A stretch of 64,000 nt of DNA. Source: Boesenbergia rotunda. Its lineage: Eukaryota > Streptophyta > Magnoliopsida > Zingiberales > Zingiberaceae. The notes under the pieces were generated by a model that was given only the letters and a program-made list of their open reading frames with translations, was not told the origin of the DNA and did no database searches. A program made the translations under genes and the position numbers. The DNA is taken from NCBI GenBank assembly GCA_024364735.1, contig JAGFNQ010009519.1:1-64000 (forward strand), given 5' to 3'. Shown one piece after another: positions 1 through 11,241 of this stretch; positions within the stretch are counted from its first letter, which is position 1, and each line of letters starts with the position of its first letter.

Positions 1-2292
1 GAAGATCACCTTTTATTCTCCCCTCTAGGGATGACCGACCCAACCAAGCCCCCTTGAATTACTTTACCGTCTTCAGGGATCACTTCCTAGCCGACCTGCG
101 ATTTCCCCTGCACGCTTTTATCGTGGCGGTATGCAGGTATTTCCAAGTGCCTCTTTCCCAACTAGCCCCGAACTCGATTCGCATTCTGTGTGACACTGTG
201 ATCGTCTTCGAGTCTTTCCGAGTTCCCCTTACTCCTCAGGTCTTCCATCTTTTCTACTATCTCAAAATGCAAGAGCCAGGCTGTTTCTTTTTCCAAGCCC
301 GGGTTAACACGGCCTTTCTAGATAAAGTTCCCTCCTCTAATAAGGGGTGGAAATCTCACTTTTTCTACATAAGCACTATCCCGACCGCATCTTGGCCGAC
401 TGCTTGGTTGGAAGAGCTACCGGTCCATCCTGTCGCCCCCAAGAAATACCGTGCTGACCCCCGCTTTCAACTGGCCTTCTCTAAGATCGGGAGACGTCGT
501 TTCCACGTCGGCAAACTACTGAGTGAGGCGGTGCTCTATATTTGCCGGCTGAGTCAAATTCCAGCGGAGCTGCCCGGCACATATGGTAAGCTCCCCTTTC
601 CACTTTAGGACCTTTTAAGGCTAACTAAAACTTTTTCTGGTTTGCAGCTCAGGCTTTGATGGATTCCCTCCTTGACGAGGAGCTGGCCCTGGAAGAAGAG
701 GCGATGAATGCCCGGGCGACCGAATTATTGGCGGATCGGCATGTGCCCCCCGTAAACGTGGCCCCATCTCTCGCCCAACCAGCCGGAACGGGGAGTGACT
801 CGGAGCTGGAGATATTAGCCCAGAGCATTGAGGCAGATCTCCCCGAGGTCCGTGCAGAGGTCGAGGTGCCGACTGCCGCCGCGGGTCAGTCCTCCTCCCG
901 GGTGTTCAAAAAGAAGAAACGTCCTCGGGAGGTCGCCTCCACCAGTACTCCTACTGATCAGGCCCAGCCTGGGAGGGCGCCTGACCTGCCAGCTCCCCCG
1001 CCCAGTCGGGTCAGAATACGACTATCCACTTCCCGCTCAGCTTCTCCTCACCCTTGTACTTCGGCTCCATCTACCAGTGTCGTTCAACTCGGGGCCGTCC
1101 CCCCGAGTCCGGGCTTACCTCGGCCCAGGGATCCATCTTCCAGCTCGGCCCCTACTCGTTCAACAACTGTTGTTGACCCCGTCAGCGAAGAAGTCGCCAC
1201 TGCTCTCCTATCAATGCAGAACATTCCCCGAGTCCCAGTCGAAGTGCAACTTCCCTCTGAAACCTCTTTACTCCGGATGGTGGAGCCCCAACCACTTAAC
1301 CTACACGGTCATCTATCTACGGCCTGGGACAGAGGCCTGCAACTGACTGAAGGACGCAGTTCTTTCAGTTTAGCTGACAACTTTGCCATGGACATAACCA
1401 AGGTACATCCTTCTTTCTCCCTTATCCTTTTTATCTATCTAACGGGTTATCTGCTTTGGTGTAGCTGTGGACCACTAGCCAGGCCGTTACCAAGGCCCTG
1501 GTCGAGAACGCCAGGGAACGCCGGGCGGCGGAGTACAAGATAGAGGATTTAGAACATCAACTAGCTCAGCGTGCTCTCCCGCCCGGCGCCGAGGGCCAGA
1601 GCCGCCTCCGAGACGAGGTGACCTCTTTACGCATACAGTTGGCAGAGAGTGACATCCGACGGGAGAGTTCACACGAAGTGTTGGTCGCGTCTTCCCGCGA
1701 GATAGATCAGCTCGCCACTCACCTTGAAGCAGCCGAGGCTGCGAAGAGAACTGCCCTTGCTCGCGATGTTAGGACCCGTCCTGACTTAGATAAGAAAACC
1801 AGAGAGTCCCTGAGTCTACAGCGGCAGCTACAGGAGGTACGCACAGCTCATGAGCAGACTCGCCTAGCTTTGCAGAGCAAAGAGACGGAGCTAACTGCCT
1901 TGAAGGGGAAGGAGGTCGAACTCCAGGCTCAGCGGGAAGCCTTTCAAGTTCTGGAAGCTCAACTGGTAAGCACCGAGACAGGGTCGGCGGCCAAAGATAC
2001 CCTGCTTAAAGAACGGGACATCGAGGTGGCTCGCCTGCAAAAGGAGCTTGCTGACTACAAAGCCGGCGAGTCGGCCCGGATCGAACAAGCTCGAGTGGCC
2101 TATATTCAGTCTGCACCTTTCCTTCGGCAAGTATACAAACGGACCGCGCGCATGATCGTATTTGGGGTGGAAGGTGCAATACAGCAACTCACGGAAGCCG
2201 GCCATCTCCCCGCCGATCTGCCTCCAAACATAGTAAAGCCCACTCTAATCAAGGCCTCGATCCCCGAAGATGCTCTTCCGAAATTTACTTAG
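1..2292 (+). pseudogene. PF04195-like 'putative gypsy type transposon' gene, left inverted copy, 5' truncated by window
   Basis: Three exons can be read: 1-585, 648-1402 and 1465-2292. Introns 586-647 and 1403-1464 have GT..AG ends and keep the frame. Exon 1 encodes the family core (YFTVFRDHFLADLRFPLHPF-like, then LAPNSIRIL and VFHLFYYLK). Exon 2 is Ser/Pro/Glu-rich and low in complexity. Exon 3 is a long Glu/Gln/Arg/Leu-rich coiled coil ending at TAG 2290-2292. Compared with the right copy, one C is missing near position 10 (CACCTTTT against CACCCTTTT), which shifts the frame of the N-terminal part. Exon 2 is open here, whereas the right copy has a stop. Function is unknown; such ORFs are known as extra genes in plant gypsy elements. 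Confidence 0.75.
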
Positions 2293-2968
2293 CTTAAAGG
2301 GCCCGACCTCCCTTAGCTATTGCTCAGTTCGCTTTTGCCCCACTCAAAGTTTGTAACGATACTTGATTTCCCGACTTGGCCTCCAAGGCCCAATTTTGTG
2401 ATGGCCTCAGGCCTTAATTCATTTCTGCAGATTTTTCTTTTTCTTGTTCATCTGTTTGCGACGCACAAGATTTTTGCTAAGTGTTGGTTGCTAGAGATAT
2501 CTGCACAACCCGACGTCCGACTGAGCTGACATCCGAGCTCAGGGGTATCATGGGATCAGGTCGAGGTCCCGACCTGGCTATGTTGCTTAATTAGGTCGGC
2601 ATCTTGTTTGTGATGAATGAAAATTCTTGTTAAGTGTTGCTCGCTCGCTGCATTTGGTTTAGTCTGCGGAGGTTGACGTTTGTGTTTCGCGACGAATTCT
2701 AGCTTATTGTCGATTACTCGGGAGGTTCATCCTGGTCTCCTTAGTTTGATCTTTTTGGCCGACTCGAAAATTTGGCTAAGTGCCAGGCGTTCGGGCGACT
2801 CGTGTTATTAGTCTTCCAACCCGACCTTTTTCCAGACTTGAGATTGTGGCTTGGTCGGGTCGATATCCTGACTCAGCAATGAAGGTCGGTCGGGCGTATG
2901 GCCCGACTTGGTGATTTTGTTCGGTCGGGTCGGCACCCTGACTCGGCGATTTTGTTCGGTCGGGTCGA
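1..2968 (+). repeat. Left arm of large inverted repeat
   Basis: This stretch is the reverse complement of about 3225-6157, with only scattered differences. Base 1 pairs with 6157 and base 2292 with 3865. The arm holds one copy of the PF04195-like gene, about 620 bp of its 3' flank, and two minisatellite units, where the orientation flips near 2969. The repeat may continue left of the window. Confidence 0.95.
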
Positions 2969-3245
2969 GCAAAATCGCCGAGTCAGGGCGCCGACCCGCG
3001 AGCTCGGCGAGTCAGGGCACCGACCCGACCGGCAAAATCGCCGGTCAGGGCGCCGACCCGACCGAGCAAATCGCCGAGTCAGGGCACCAACCCGACCGAG
3101 CAAATCGCCGAGTCAGGGCGCCGACCCGACCGAGCAAAATCGCCGAGTCGGGCGCGCCTGACCGAGCAAAATCGCCGAGTCAGGGTGCCGACCCGACCGA
3201 GCAAAATCGCCGAGTCAGGGTGCCGACCCGACCGAACAAAATCAC
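2919..3245. repeat. 35-bp GC-rich minisatellite at the inverted-repeat centre
   Basis: The unit is about 35 bp, of the form GAGCAAAATCGCCGAGTCAG followed by GGTGCCGACCCGACC. Two units lie in the opposite orientation at the end of the left arm (about 2919-2968). About seven to eight units follow in the forward orientation from 2969 to 3245, so expansion happened on one side of the axis only. Short ORFs across it are repeat artefacts. Confidence 0.9.
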
Positions 3246-6157
3246 CAAGTCAGGTCATACGCCCGACCGACCTTCATTGCTGAGTCAGGATATCGACCCG
3301 ACCAAGCCACAATCTCAAGTCTGGAAAAAGGTCGGGTTGGAAGACTAATAACACGAGTCGCCCGAATGCCTGGCACTTAGCCAAATTTTCGAGTCGGCCA
3401 AAAAGATCAAACTAAGGAGACCAGGATGAACCTCCCGAGTAATCGACAATAAGCTAGAATTCGTCGCGAAACACAAACGTCAACCTCCGCAGACTAAACC
3501 AAATGCAGCGAGCGAGCAACACTTAACAAGAATTTTCATTCATCACAAACAAGATGCCGACCTAATTAAGCAACATAGCCAGGTCGGGACCTCGACCTGA
3601 TCCCATGATACCCCTGAGCTCGGATGTCAGCTCAGTCGGACGTCGGGTTGTGCAGATATCTCTAGCAACCAACACTTAGCAAAAATCTTGTGCGTCGCAA
3701 ACAGATGAACAAGAAAAAGAAAAATCTGCAGAAATGAATTAAGGCCTGAGGCCATCACAAAATTGGGCCTTGGAGGCCAAGTCGGGAAATCAAGTATCGT
3801 TACAAAACTTTGAGTGGGGCAAAAGCGAACTGAGCAATAGCTAAGGGAGGTCGGGCCCTTTAAGCTAAGTAAATTTCGGAAGAGCATCTTCGGGGATCGA
3901 GGCCTTGATTAGAGTGGGCTTTACTATGTTTGGAGGCAGATCGGCGGGGAGATGGCCGGCTTCCGTGAGTTGCTGTATTGCACCTTCCACCCCAAATACG
4001 ATCATGCGCGCGGTCCGTTTGTATACTTGCCGAAGGAAAGGTGTAGACTGAATATAGGCCACTCGAGCTTGTTCGATCCGGGCCGACTCGCCGGCTTTGT
4101 AGTCAGCAAGCTCCTTTTGCAGGCGAGCCACCTCGATGTCCCGTTCTTTAAGCAGGGTATCTTTGGCCGCCGACCCTGTCTCGGCGCTTACCAATTGAGC
4201 TTCCAGAACTTGAAAGGCTTCCCGATGAGCCTGGAGTTCGACCTCCTTCCCCTTCAAGGCAGTTAGCTCCGTCTCTTTGCTCTGCAAAGCTAGGCGAGTC
4301 TGCTCATGAGCTGTGCGTACCTCCTGTAGCTGCCGCTGTAGACTCAGGGACTCTCTGGTTTTCTTATCTAAGTCAGAACGGGTCCTAACATCGCGAGCAA
4401 GGGCAGTTCTGTTCGCAGCCTCGGCTGCTTCAAGGTGAGTGGCGAGCTGATCTATCTCGCGGGAAGACGCGACCAACACTTCGTGTGAACTCTCCCGTCG
4501 AATGTCACTCTCTGCCAACTGTATGCGTAAAGAGGTCACCTCGTCTCGGAGGCGGCTCTGGCCCTCGGCGCCGGGCGGGAGAGCACGCTGAGCTAGTTGA
4601 TGTTCTAAATCCTCTATCTTGTACTCCGCCGCCCGGCGTTCCCTGGCGTTCTCGACCAGGGCCTTGGTAACGGCCTGGCTAGTGGTCCACAGCTACACCA
4701 AAGCAGATAACCCGTTAGATAGATAAAAAGGATAAGGGAGAAAGAAGGATGTACCTTGGTTATGTCCATGGCAAAGTTGTCAGCTAAACTGAAAGAACTG
4801 CGTCCTTCAGTCAGTTGCAGGCCTCTGTCCCAGGCCGCAGATAGATGGCCGTGTAGGTTAAGTGGTTGGCGCTCCACCATCCGGAGTAAAGAGGTTTCAG
4901 AGGGAAGTTGCACTTCGACTGGGACTCGGGGAATGTTCTGCATTGATAGGAGAGCAGTGGCGACTTCTTCGCTGACGGGGTCAACAACAGTTGTTGAACG
5001 AGTAGGGGCCGAGCTGGAAGATGGATCCCTGGGCCGAGGTAAGCCCGGACTCGGGGGGACGGCCCCGGGTTGAACGACACTGGCAGATGGAGCCGAAGTA
5101 CATGGGTGAGGAGAAGCTGAGCGGGAAGTGGATAGTCGTATTCTGACCCGACTGGGCGGGGGAGCTGGCAGGTCAGGCGCCCTCCCAGGCTGGGCCTGAT
5201 CAGTAGGAGTACTGGTGGAGGCGACCTCCCGAGGACGTTTCTTCTTTTTGGACACCCGGGAGGAGGACTGACCCGCGGCGGCAGTCGGCACCTCGACCTC
5301 CGCACGGACCTCGGGGAGATCTGCCTAAATGCTCTGGGCTAATATCTCCAGCTCCGAGTCACTCTCCGTTCCGGCCGGTTGGGCGAGAGATGGGGCCACG
5401 TTTACGGGGGGCACATGCTGATCCGCCAATAATTCGGTCACCCGGGCATTCATCGCCTCTTCTTCCAGGGCCAGCTCCTCGTCAAGGAGGGAATCCATCA
5501 AAGCCTGAGCTGCAAACCAGAAAAAGTTTTAGTTAGCCTTAAAAGGTCCTTAAGTGGAAAGGGGAGCTTACCATATGTGTCGGGCAGCTCCGCTGGAATT
5601 TGACTCAGCCGGCAAATATAGAGCACCGCCTCACTCAGTAGTTTGCCGACGTGGAAACGACGTCCCCCGATCTTAGAGAAGGCCAGTTGAAAGCGGGGGT
5701 CAGCACGGTATTTCTTGGGAGCGACAGGATGGACCGGTAGCTCTTCCAACCAAGCAGTCGGCCAAGATGCGGTCGGGATAGTGCTTATGTAGAAAAAGTG
5801 AGATTTCCACCCCTTATTAGAGGAGGGAACTTTATCTAGAAAGGCCGTGTTAACCCGGGCTTGGAAAAAGAAACAGCCTGGCTCTTGCATTTTGAGATAG
5901 TAGAAAAGATGGAAGACCTGAGGAGTAAGGGGAACTCGGAAAGACTCGAAGACGATCACAGTGTCACACAGAATGCGAATCGAGTTCGGGGCTAGTTGGG
6001 AAAGAGGCACTTGGAAATACCTGCATACCGCCACGATAAAAGGGTGCAGGGGAAATCGCAGGTCGGCTAGGAAGTGATCCCTGAAGACGGTAAAGTAATT
6101 CAAGGGGGCTTGGTTGGGTCGGTCATCCCTAGAGGGGAGAATAAAAGGGTGATCTTC
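3225..6157 (-). repeat. Right arm of large inverted repeat
   Basis: Reverse complement of 1-2968. Beyond 6157 the right copy continues into its own 5' part; whether this is mirrored on the left cannot be seen. Between the gene's stop codon (3865) and the central minisatellite lies about 620 bp of noncoding 3' flank, mirrored at 2293-2918. Confidence 0.95.
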
Positions 6158-6259
6158 TGGAACGCGATAATCCAGGCGGAGGGTTTCTAAGGAACCCAGA
6201 CTCAAGGTCGAACGGGTAGTGGTATACCATGGCCCGGGGACAGCAGAGGAGGCGGCCAT
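3865..6259 (-). pseudogene. PF04195-like 'putative gypsy type transposon' gene, right copy, full length but with a nonsense codon
   Basis: Exons on the minus strand are 6259-5572, 5509-4755 and 4692-3865. Introns 5571-5510 and 4754-4693 have GT..AG ends. Together they form one frame of 757 codons including the stop. The start is the first in-frame ATG at 6259 (protein begins MAASSAVPGPWY). Domain order: PF04195-like core in exon 1, Ser/Pro-rich linker in exon 2, coiled coil in exon 3. Exon 2 has a TAG at 5327-5325 where the left copy has GAG (830-832), so the product would stop about 290 residues in. The gene is antisense to the LTR at 7189-7548, as expected for an extra antisense ORF between pol and 3' LTR in Tat-lineage gypsy elements. 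Function of the family is unknown. Confidence 0.78.
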
Positions 6260-6453
6260 GTGGTCGGACTCGGGAATTAACAAAAGAAATTTAGGCGGGG
6301 AGAAGAGTACCTAACGTTGGAGCTCGCTGCAAAACACTGATCGCCGAAAGCACTGTTGGCTGAGACTCGAGGAGGTCGGACGACAAAGGTCGGACACAAG
6401 CGAAAGGAGAAGCGAAAGTGGGAGTGAAAAAGGCTGAATCGGTGGGTCAAGCC

Positions 6454-6461
6454 TATTTATA
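6454..6461 (-). promoter_or_regulatory. TATA box of the antisense PF04195-like gene
   Basis: TATAAATA on the minus strand, about 195 bp upstream of the ATG at 6259. The interval is pyrimidine-rich, as in a plant 5' UTR. It suggests a promoter separate from the LTR. No transcription evidence is available. Confidence 0.5.
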
Positions 6462-6949
6462 CCACAGGCAAAGACAAGAAGACCGTCGGATGGAGAGGAT
6501 GAAAGTGGCGGGCTTCGACCTCTACCGTCCGATCCGCACAATTTCCCACGCCTCGAAGCTTCTCGCGGACGCCATGCGAAACCGCGCCAATGACTCATCG
6601 ATAGCAGAAGCACCCGTTCGGGAGCTGACACGTGGTCAAGCATTGATGAATAACTTGATGGGGGGTCGGGTATTCGGGAGATTAACTCGGAAGGCGAAGG
6701 ACGCACAGGAAGGCGAAAAAGGGGTCGGGCCGACCGGGCCGAGAGCCTAGTCAGTCGGACTTGGTGCCTCCTTCGACTAGACTTGGAGGGGAGGCTTGTG
6801 ATCCAGGCGAGCGGTTTTTTATCAGGGTTGGGAGCCCGGTCGGAGATTACCCGGTTCAACCCGGCTCAAGGCGAGTAGAGGCCGAGGCCGGTGGAAGTTC
6901 AGGGCGAAGTCAAACTCACCTAGGGTCGTCCACCCAGGGTTAAAAGCTC

Positions 6950-7180
6950 AGGCCGAACTCTCGGGGCCGAGCTCACGAGGCCGAGCCCTCGAGGTCGAGC
7001 TCTTGGGGCCGAGCCCTAGAAGCTGAGCTCCCGAGGTCGAGCAATCGAGGTCGAGCTCTCGGGGCTGAGCCCTCGAGGCTGAGCTCCCGAGGTCGAGCCC
7101 TCGAGGCTGTGCTCCCGAGGCCGAGCTCTCGGGGCCGAGCCTTCGAGGCTGAGCTCCCGAGGTCAAGCAATCCCGAGTCC
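6950..7180. repeat. SacI-site-rich minisatellite next to the LTR
   Basis: About a dozen degenerate units of roughly 17-18 bp built on GAGCTCCCGAGGTCGAG and GGCCGAGCCCTCGAGG. They run directly into the LTR start at 7189. LTR-proximal tandem repeats are common in Tat-type gypsy elements. ORFs rich in SSASRARPRELG are artefacts of the repeat. Confidence 0.85.
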
Positions 7181-7188
7181 GTGCTCTC

Positions 7189-7548
7189 TGTCGGAACTCT
7201 CCGTTAAGAGATATCATCATCACCTGACGTGGCCGCCTAACCTTAATTAGGATCAGGAAGAGCAGGATCACAGACTGTCAGTCGGCTGTGTCAGTCTCAC
7301 CCCGCCGTTAAGACATCCAATTACTTAGCCTAATCCCTGACTAATCCTTAACGATATGTGACAATTCGCACGTGGGAAGACCCTATATAAACCCTATTTG
7401 GTCTTCGAAAAAGGGGATCGCTGCCATTTTGCAACCACTCTACCATACTGAGATTTCTGTTTCGGTCAGACCTCCCAAACTCGAGCAGACCGGGTCGGCT
7501 TGGTTAGACCGAGTCATTCGAGGGAGAACCGATCTTCGCTTGTCGACA
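7189..7548 (+). mobile_element. LTR (probably 3' LTR) of the gypsy-like element, 360 bp
   Basis: Starts TGTCGGAACTCTCC and ends CGCTTGTCGACA, giving TG..CA ends with a TGTCG/CGACA inverted repeat. A TATA box (TATATAAA, 7384-7391) lies in the plus orientation, preceded by a CACGTG motif near 7371. The partner LTR and target duplication are outside the window, so the boundaries rest on terminal sequence alone. No clear polypurine tract is seen just before it. Confidence 0.65.
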
Positions 7549-8955
7549 AAATCAATATATAATTTATCATAGGGATATTAGAATCATGCATGAATATCTT
7601 AAATACATTCACTATACTATACTCTTCCATTACCTATAAACTTTAAATAAATCAAAAATTTTCTAGATCCATTAATAAGTTTCGGTTAAAATCCATTGAT
7701 CAACCTAAAGAGTTCTGATGAAACTTATTCTCGCTCCTATGAATTTCTCTAGTATTCTAGATTCCAAATATATTATTTTTTACCGTTATAAAAATTCAAC
7801 ATCACAGCGCTGTTGATGTTTAAGCTGTGGTACTTATTTTTAAAACTAGTATCAAAAAGTGATTTATTTATTTATTATTTTTATTAATAAAATCAACTCT
7901 CATTATATTTTTATTTCTATTTTTCATTCTTTTATAATTAAATATTATATATATATATATATATTATTAACCTTCTTTTATATATATTTAAATTTTTTAT
8001 TAAAGTTTTAAAATTAAAATTAAAAATAAAATTAAAAAATATTTATTAAAATTTAATTAAATTTAAGAGAAAAGAATAGAAATTCAAGAAAATATAAAAT
8101 ATTATGATTATATTTCAGATCACGAAAACAAAATAAGACTTCCATTGTACAGATCATTAAAATATGAAATATTATGATTATATTTCAGATCAAGAAACAA
8201 ATTTTAGATGAGACTTCCATGGTACAAATTTTAGAGAAGATTAATTATGATTACTTAGATTCCATGGTAGATGAAACATATTTCAGATCAACAACATATC
8301 ATTAGTTTAACTTGTGAGAAGAATATTATGAAATATTATATTATATTTTCTAAATCATGTTTAATTTAGAATAATGGTGTATTGAAAAAATGTTTTCACT
8401 AATACTATTGGTTTACAGTAAAAGGATCCATGTGCAAGTACACAGGTGATCGACGACATTAATAACTTGCATTGACTTTATAATTGCAAAAGGAGTTAAC
8501 TTTCTTTACCTGCAACGGTGAGAGGAAAAACTATGGAGTAGAGAAATTTAGGAGTGTTTGATTTGTTTATTTTTTATTTTTATTTTTTAAAAAATTATAT
8601 TTTTTATTTTTTGGAAAATAATTTTATTTCATTCTTTAATTTTTTAAAAAATACTATATTTTTTTTTAGAAGATAAGGTTAGAAAATATAAAATAAATAT
8701 GTTTTCTAAACAATTATATTTTCTAAAAAAATGAAATTGAAAAATAATTGTATCAAATGTAGCCTTGAATTCGAAAACTAATTATGTGTATTATTTAAAA
8801 AAATCTCCAGATTAATAGCGAACTTGAGAACGATGGATATACTTTATATGTACATTTTGATTTATTTCTTTACGTGTACGTGTTTTCTAGTTATTCTAGT
8901 GATAAAATCTCATGCACGTCCATTGAAAAATTGTCAAACAAACTGTGGAAGCAAA
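7549..8955. other. AT-rich noncoding stretch
   Basis: No gene is seen. It contains an (AT)n run near 7948-7965 and two imperfect direct copies of about 70 bp (about 8091-8150 and 8160-8225, sharing ATTATGATTATATTTCAGAT and GACTTCCAT). Confidence 0.7.
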
Positions 8956-9195
8956 CAGTAATAATAGTGAGAGTGAAAATAAAAAAATGAAAATCATAGT
9001 GAATAATATGGTATGACGTGGCATGACGTGATATTTTATATGTACACCTCTGATTATCGCTTGGACACCATCGTCAGCCTTCGGCAGCCGTCCCGAATCA
9101 AATTATACCCTGGGAGGTACGGTGAATTTATCGAAGATCGTGCATGTAAGGTATTACGTCATTTATTATGATTTTCACTCTCTCAATCATTATTC
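8956..9195. mobile_element. MULE-type MITE, copy A
   Basis: 240-bp hairpin-like element. Its ends match the two other copies in this window (18064-18307 and 18675-18897), with the AATGAT..GAGTGAAAAT type of terminus and inner GACGTGGCA and TTATCGCTTGGAC blocks. Flanking 9-mers GGAAGCAAA and AGAAACAAA match at 7 of 9 positions, consistent with an old 9-bp target duplication. No coding capacity. Confidence 0.75.
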
Positions 9196-10121
9196 AGAAA
9201 CAAATAGGGATGTACTATTATAATTTTTTTAATGCTGTATATGAAAAAGAAATTGTGTTTATAAAATGAGTGAAAAATTATTGAAGCGTCGTGCGATAAT
9301 ATTCCTCCTAATCGATTGCAATTAATCTTAAAATTTATTGACAAACTTATCCATATAAATATTAATTATAAATATCAATTTTACTTTTAAAAAAAATTAT
9401 AAATATTAGTTTTTATCCTCTTCTATATGATATATTTATATAAATGATGATTTTCAATGAAACTAAAAAATATATATTTTTATATGATAATGTGATGGTT
9501 TATTTAATTCTTAATTTATTTTTTTATAAATGATCGTGAAATTAATCGTGTGAAACGTTCCGGATGTGCATATCTTTATTTTTTTTTCAGTGAAAAAAAG
9601 ATACAGAAAGCATTATCCGCGGGGGGAAAAAATGAAACACTAGTCATTGAATGCCGACCGGTCACGTGTTGAATTTTATTCTAAAATTCTAAAATTCATG
9701 TCTTAGAATATCTGCTTTTTACATAGAAAGTCAAGGTCAAATATGCTTTTCAAACAAGATGTAGGAAGTATTAATTGTAAATTTAGAATCTCCAACTAAT
9801 GCATTAATTAATGTTTTAAATCCGAGCAACTTTAATAATTAAATCATTAAATTTGCTAAATTCGTAAAAAAATCGTGCAATTGAAAAATAAATAAACCTC
9901 GAGTTTAATTATGAAATTAACTTTAAATTTTAAATCATAAATTTAAAAAATAATACTAGATATTTAGAAAAAATTATAGTATAAAATTTATAATATAATA
10001 TTGAAGAAAATATATTTTGGATACCAAATTCGGTAAATTGTCATTAAATCCCCAATAGCCCTTTGAACTTTGCAATCACTCCCCACACAAGTTTTTCTTT
10101 ATTTTTACTCCCTGATGGATT
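9196..10121. other. AT-rich noncoding stretch
   Basis: I see no gene, RNA or mobile element here beyond homopolymer-rich AT sequence. Confidence 0.6.
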
Positions 10122-10215
10122 TGAGTATAAAAGGGGGAAAATTGAGTATACATCAGTGAAAACTGAGTATAAAAGGGTGAAACTTGAGTATAAAAGAGTG
10201 AAAATTGAGTACAGG
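10122..10215 (+). repeat. 21-bp minisatellite
   Basis: About 4.5 units of TTGAGTATAAAAGGGTGAAA-type sequence in tandem. It lies just left of the Tourist-like MITE. Confidence 0.8.
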
Positions 10216-10271
10216 GTTATTGATGTAGTGGATGCAAACTGCCGTACTCAGGTTTCTAACTTTTATACTCA

Positions 10272-10486
10272 GGGGGCGCTTGGTATAAATTTGGTAATGG
10301 GAATGACAATGGGTTTGATTGAGAGGTTTATGGGTTTGGTGATAACCTAGTGGGGGGTGGGTTATGAAATCAAGGGTATCATATCCTTATTTTGATTCCG
10401 ATTACGGTATACCAAACATCATCAATAGGAATGAAATAGATTTTATTCCCATTCCCACCTTCTAAACCCGCTTACCAAGCGCCCCC
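10272..10486. mobile_element. Tourist/PIF-Harbinger-like MITE
   Basis: 215 bp with terminal inverted repeats GGGGGCGCTTGGTA and TACCAAGCGCCCCC. It is flanked by the 3-bp direct repeat TCA (10269-10271 and 10487-10489), which fits the TNA target preference. It is internally imperfectly palindromic (GGAATGGGAATGA and its complement types) with no ORF. A TIR beginning with several Gs followed by TTGGT is typical of Tourist-like elements. Confidence 0.8.
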
Positions 10487-10689
10487 TCAATTTTCTTCAA
10501 ATAATACTCACCAAACATCACATCAGGGACTGCATGCAAAGAAATGTTTGTGTAGGGATTGCATGCAAAGTTGACTTGATAAGTAGGGAGTTTAGGAAAA
10601 TTTACCCTACCAAATTTGATATTAAATGGGTGATTCTAATATCAAATTTTTTAAAAGACTTTTTTATCCCAAAATTTATACTTTATTTT

Positions 10690-10925
10690 ATTTTAATCTA
10701 GGGTTCACCTTCCCAATTAGGTTATAGTGTTTAAATTAAAAAAAATTTAAAAATCTAAAATTAATAGGGTTTACCTTTTCAATTGGATTATAATGTACCA
10801 GCTTAAAAAAATAAAAATAAAAAACTCTTAGGATTCTCCTTCCTAATTAAATTATAATGTTCCAGGTAAAAAAAATTAAAAATAAAAAATTCTTAGTGAT
10901 CAATTTCCCAATTATATTATATTGA
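10690..10925. repeat. About three tandem 80-bp AT-rich units
   Basis: Three diverged units share CCTTCCCAATTA.. followed by TATAATGT and an A-rich tail. Noncoding, with no further feature up to the HD-Zip gene. Confidence 0.6.
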
Positions 10926-11241
10926 CAATCATAATTTTTTAAAAATAGATTTAAGACGTCTCCTATTCTATAATTTTCTCAATTAGGATTGTCACAACAA
11001 GCCTAAGTTTGGATAAATTATCCGTTGAATTTTTATTTATAGGCGATTGATTTTAAAAAATTTGATTGATCATTTTTCAAGATTAATCCGCTTAAATTTG
11101 ATACAACGATACTAATTAAAAATAAAAAGTAATATTGTTTTTAGAAACAAAGGAAAAATAGAAAGCACGTTCCATCTTTCTATTGATTTTAGCGATACAA
11201 TACTCACTCACGTTTATTCATACAGTAATCAGTTAACTTCG

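Noticed and set aside
2969..3245. CRISPR-like array
   Set aside because: Units are contiguous and degenerate with no unique spacers, in a plant nuclear context; it is a minisatellite.
2898..3348. Arg/Pro-rich ORFs over the inverted-repeat centre
   Set aside because: All are translations of the 35-bp minisatellite in several frames.
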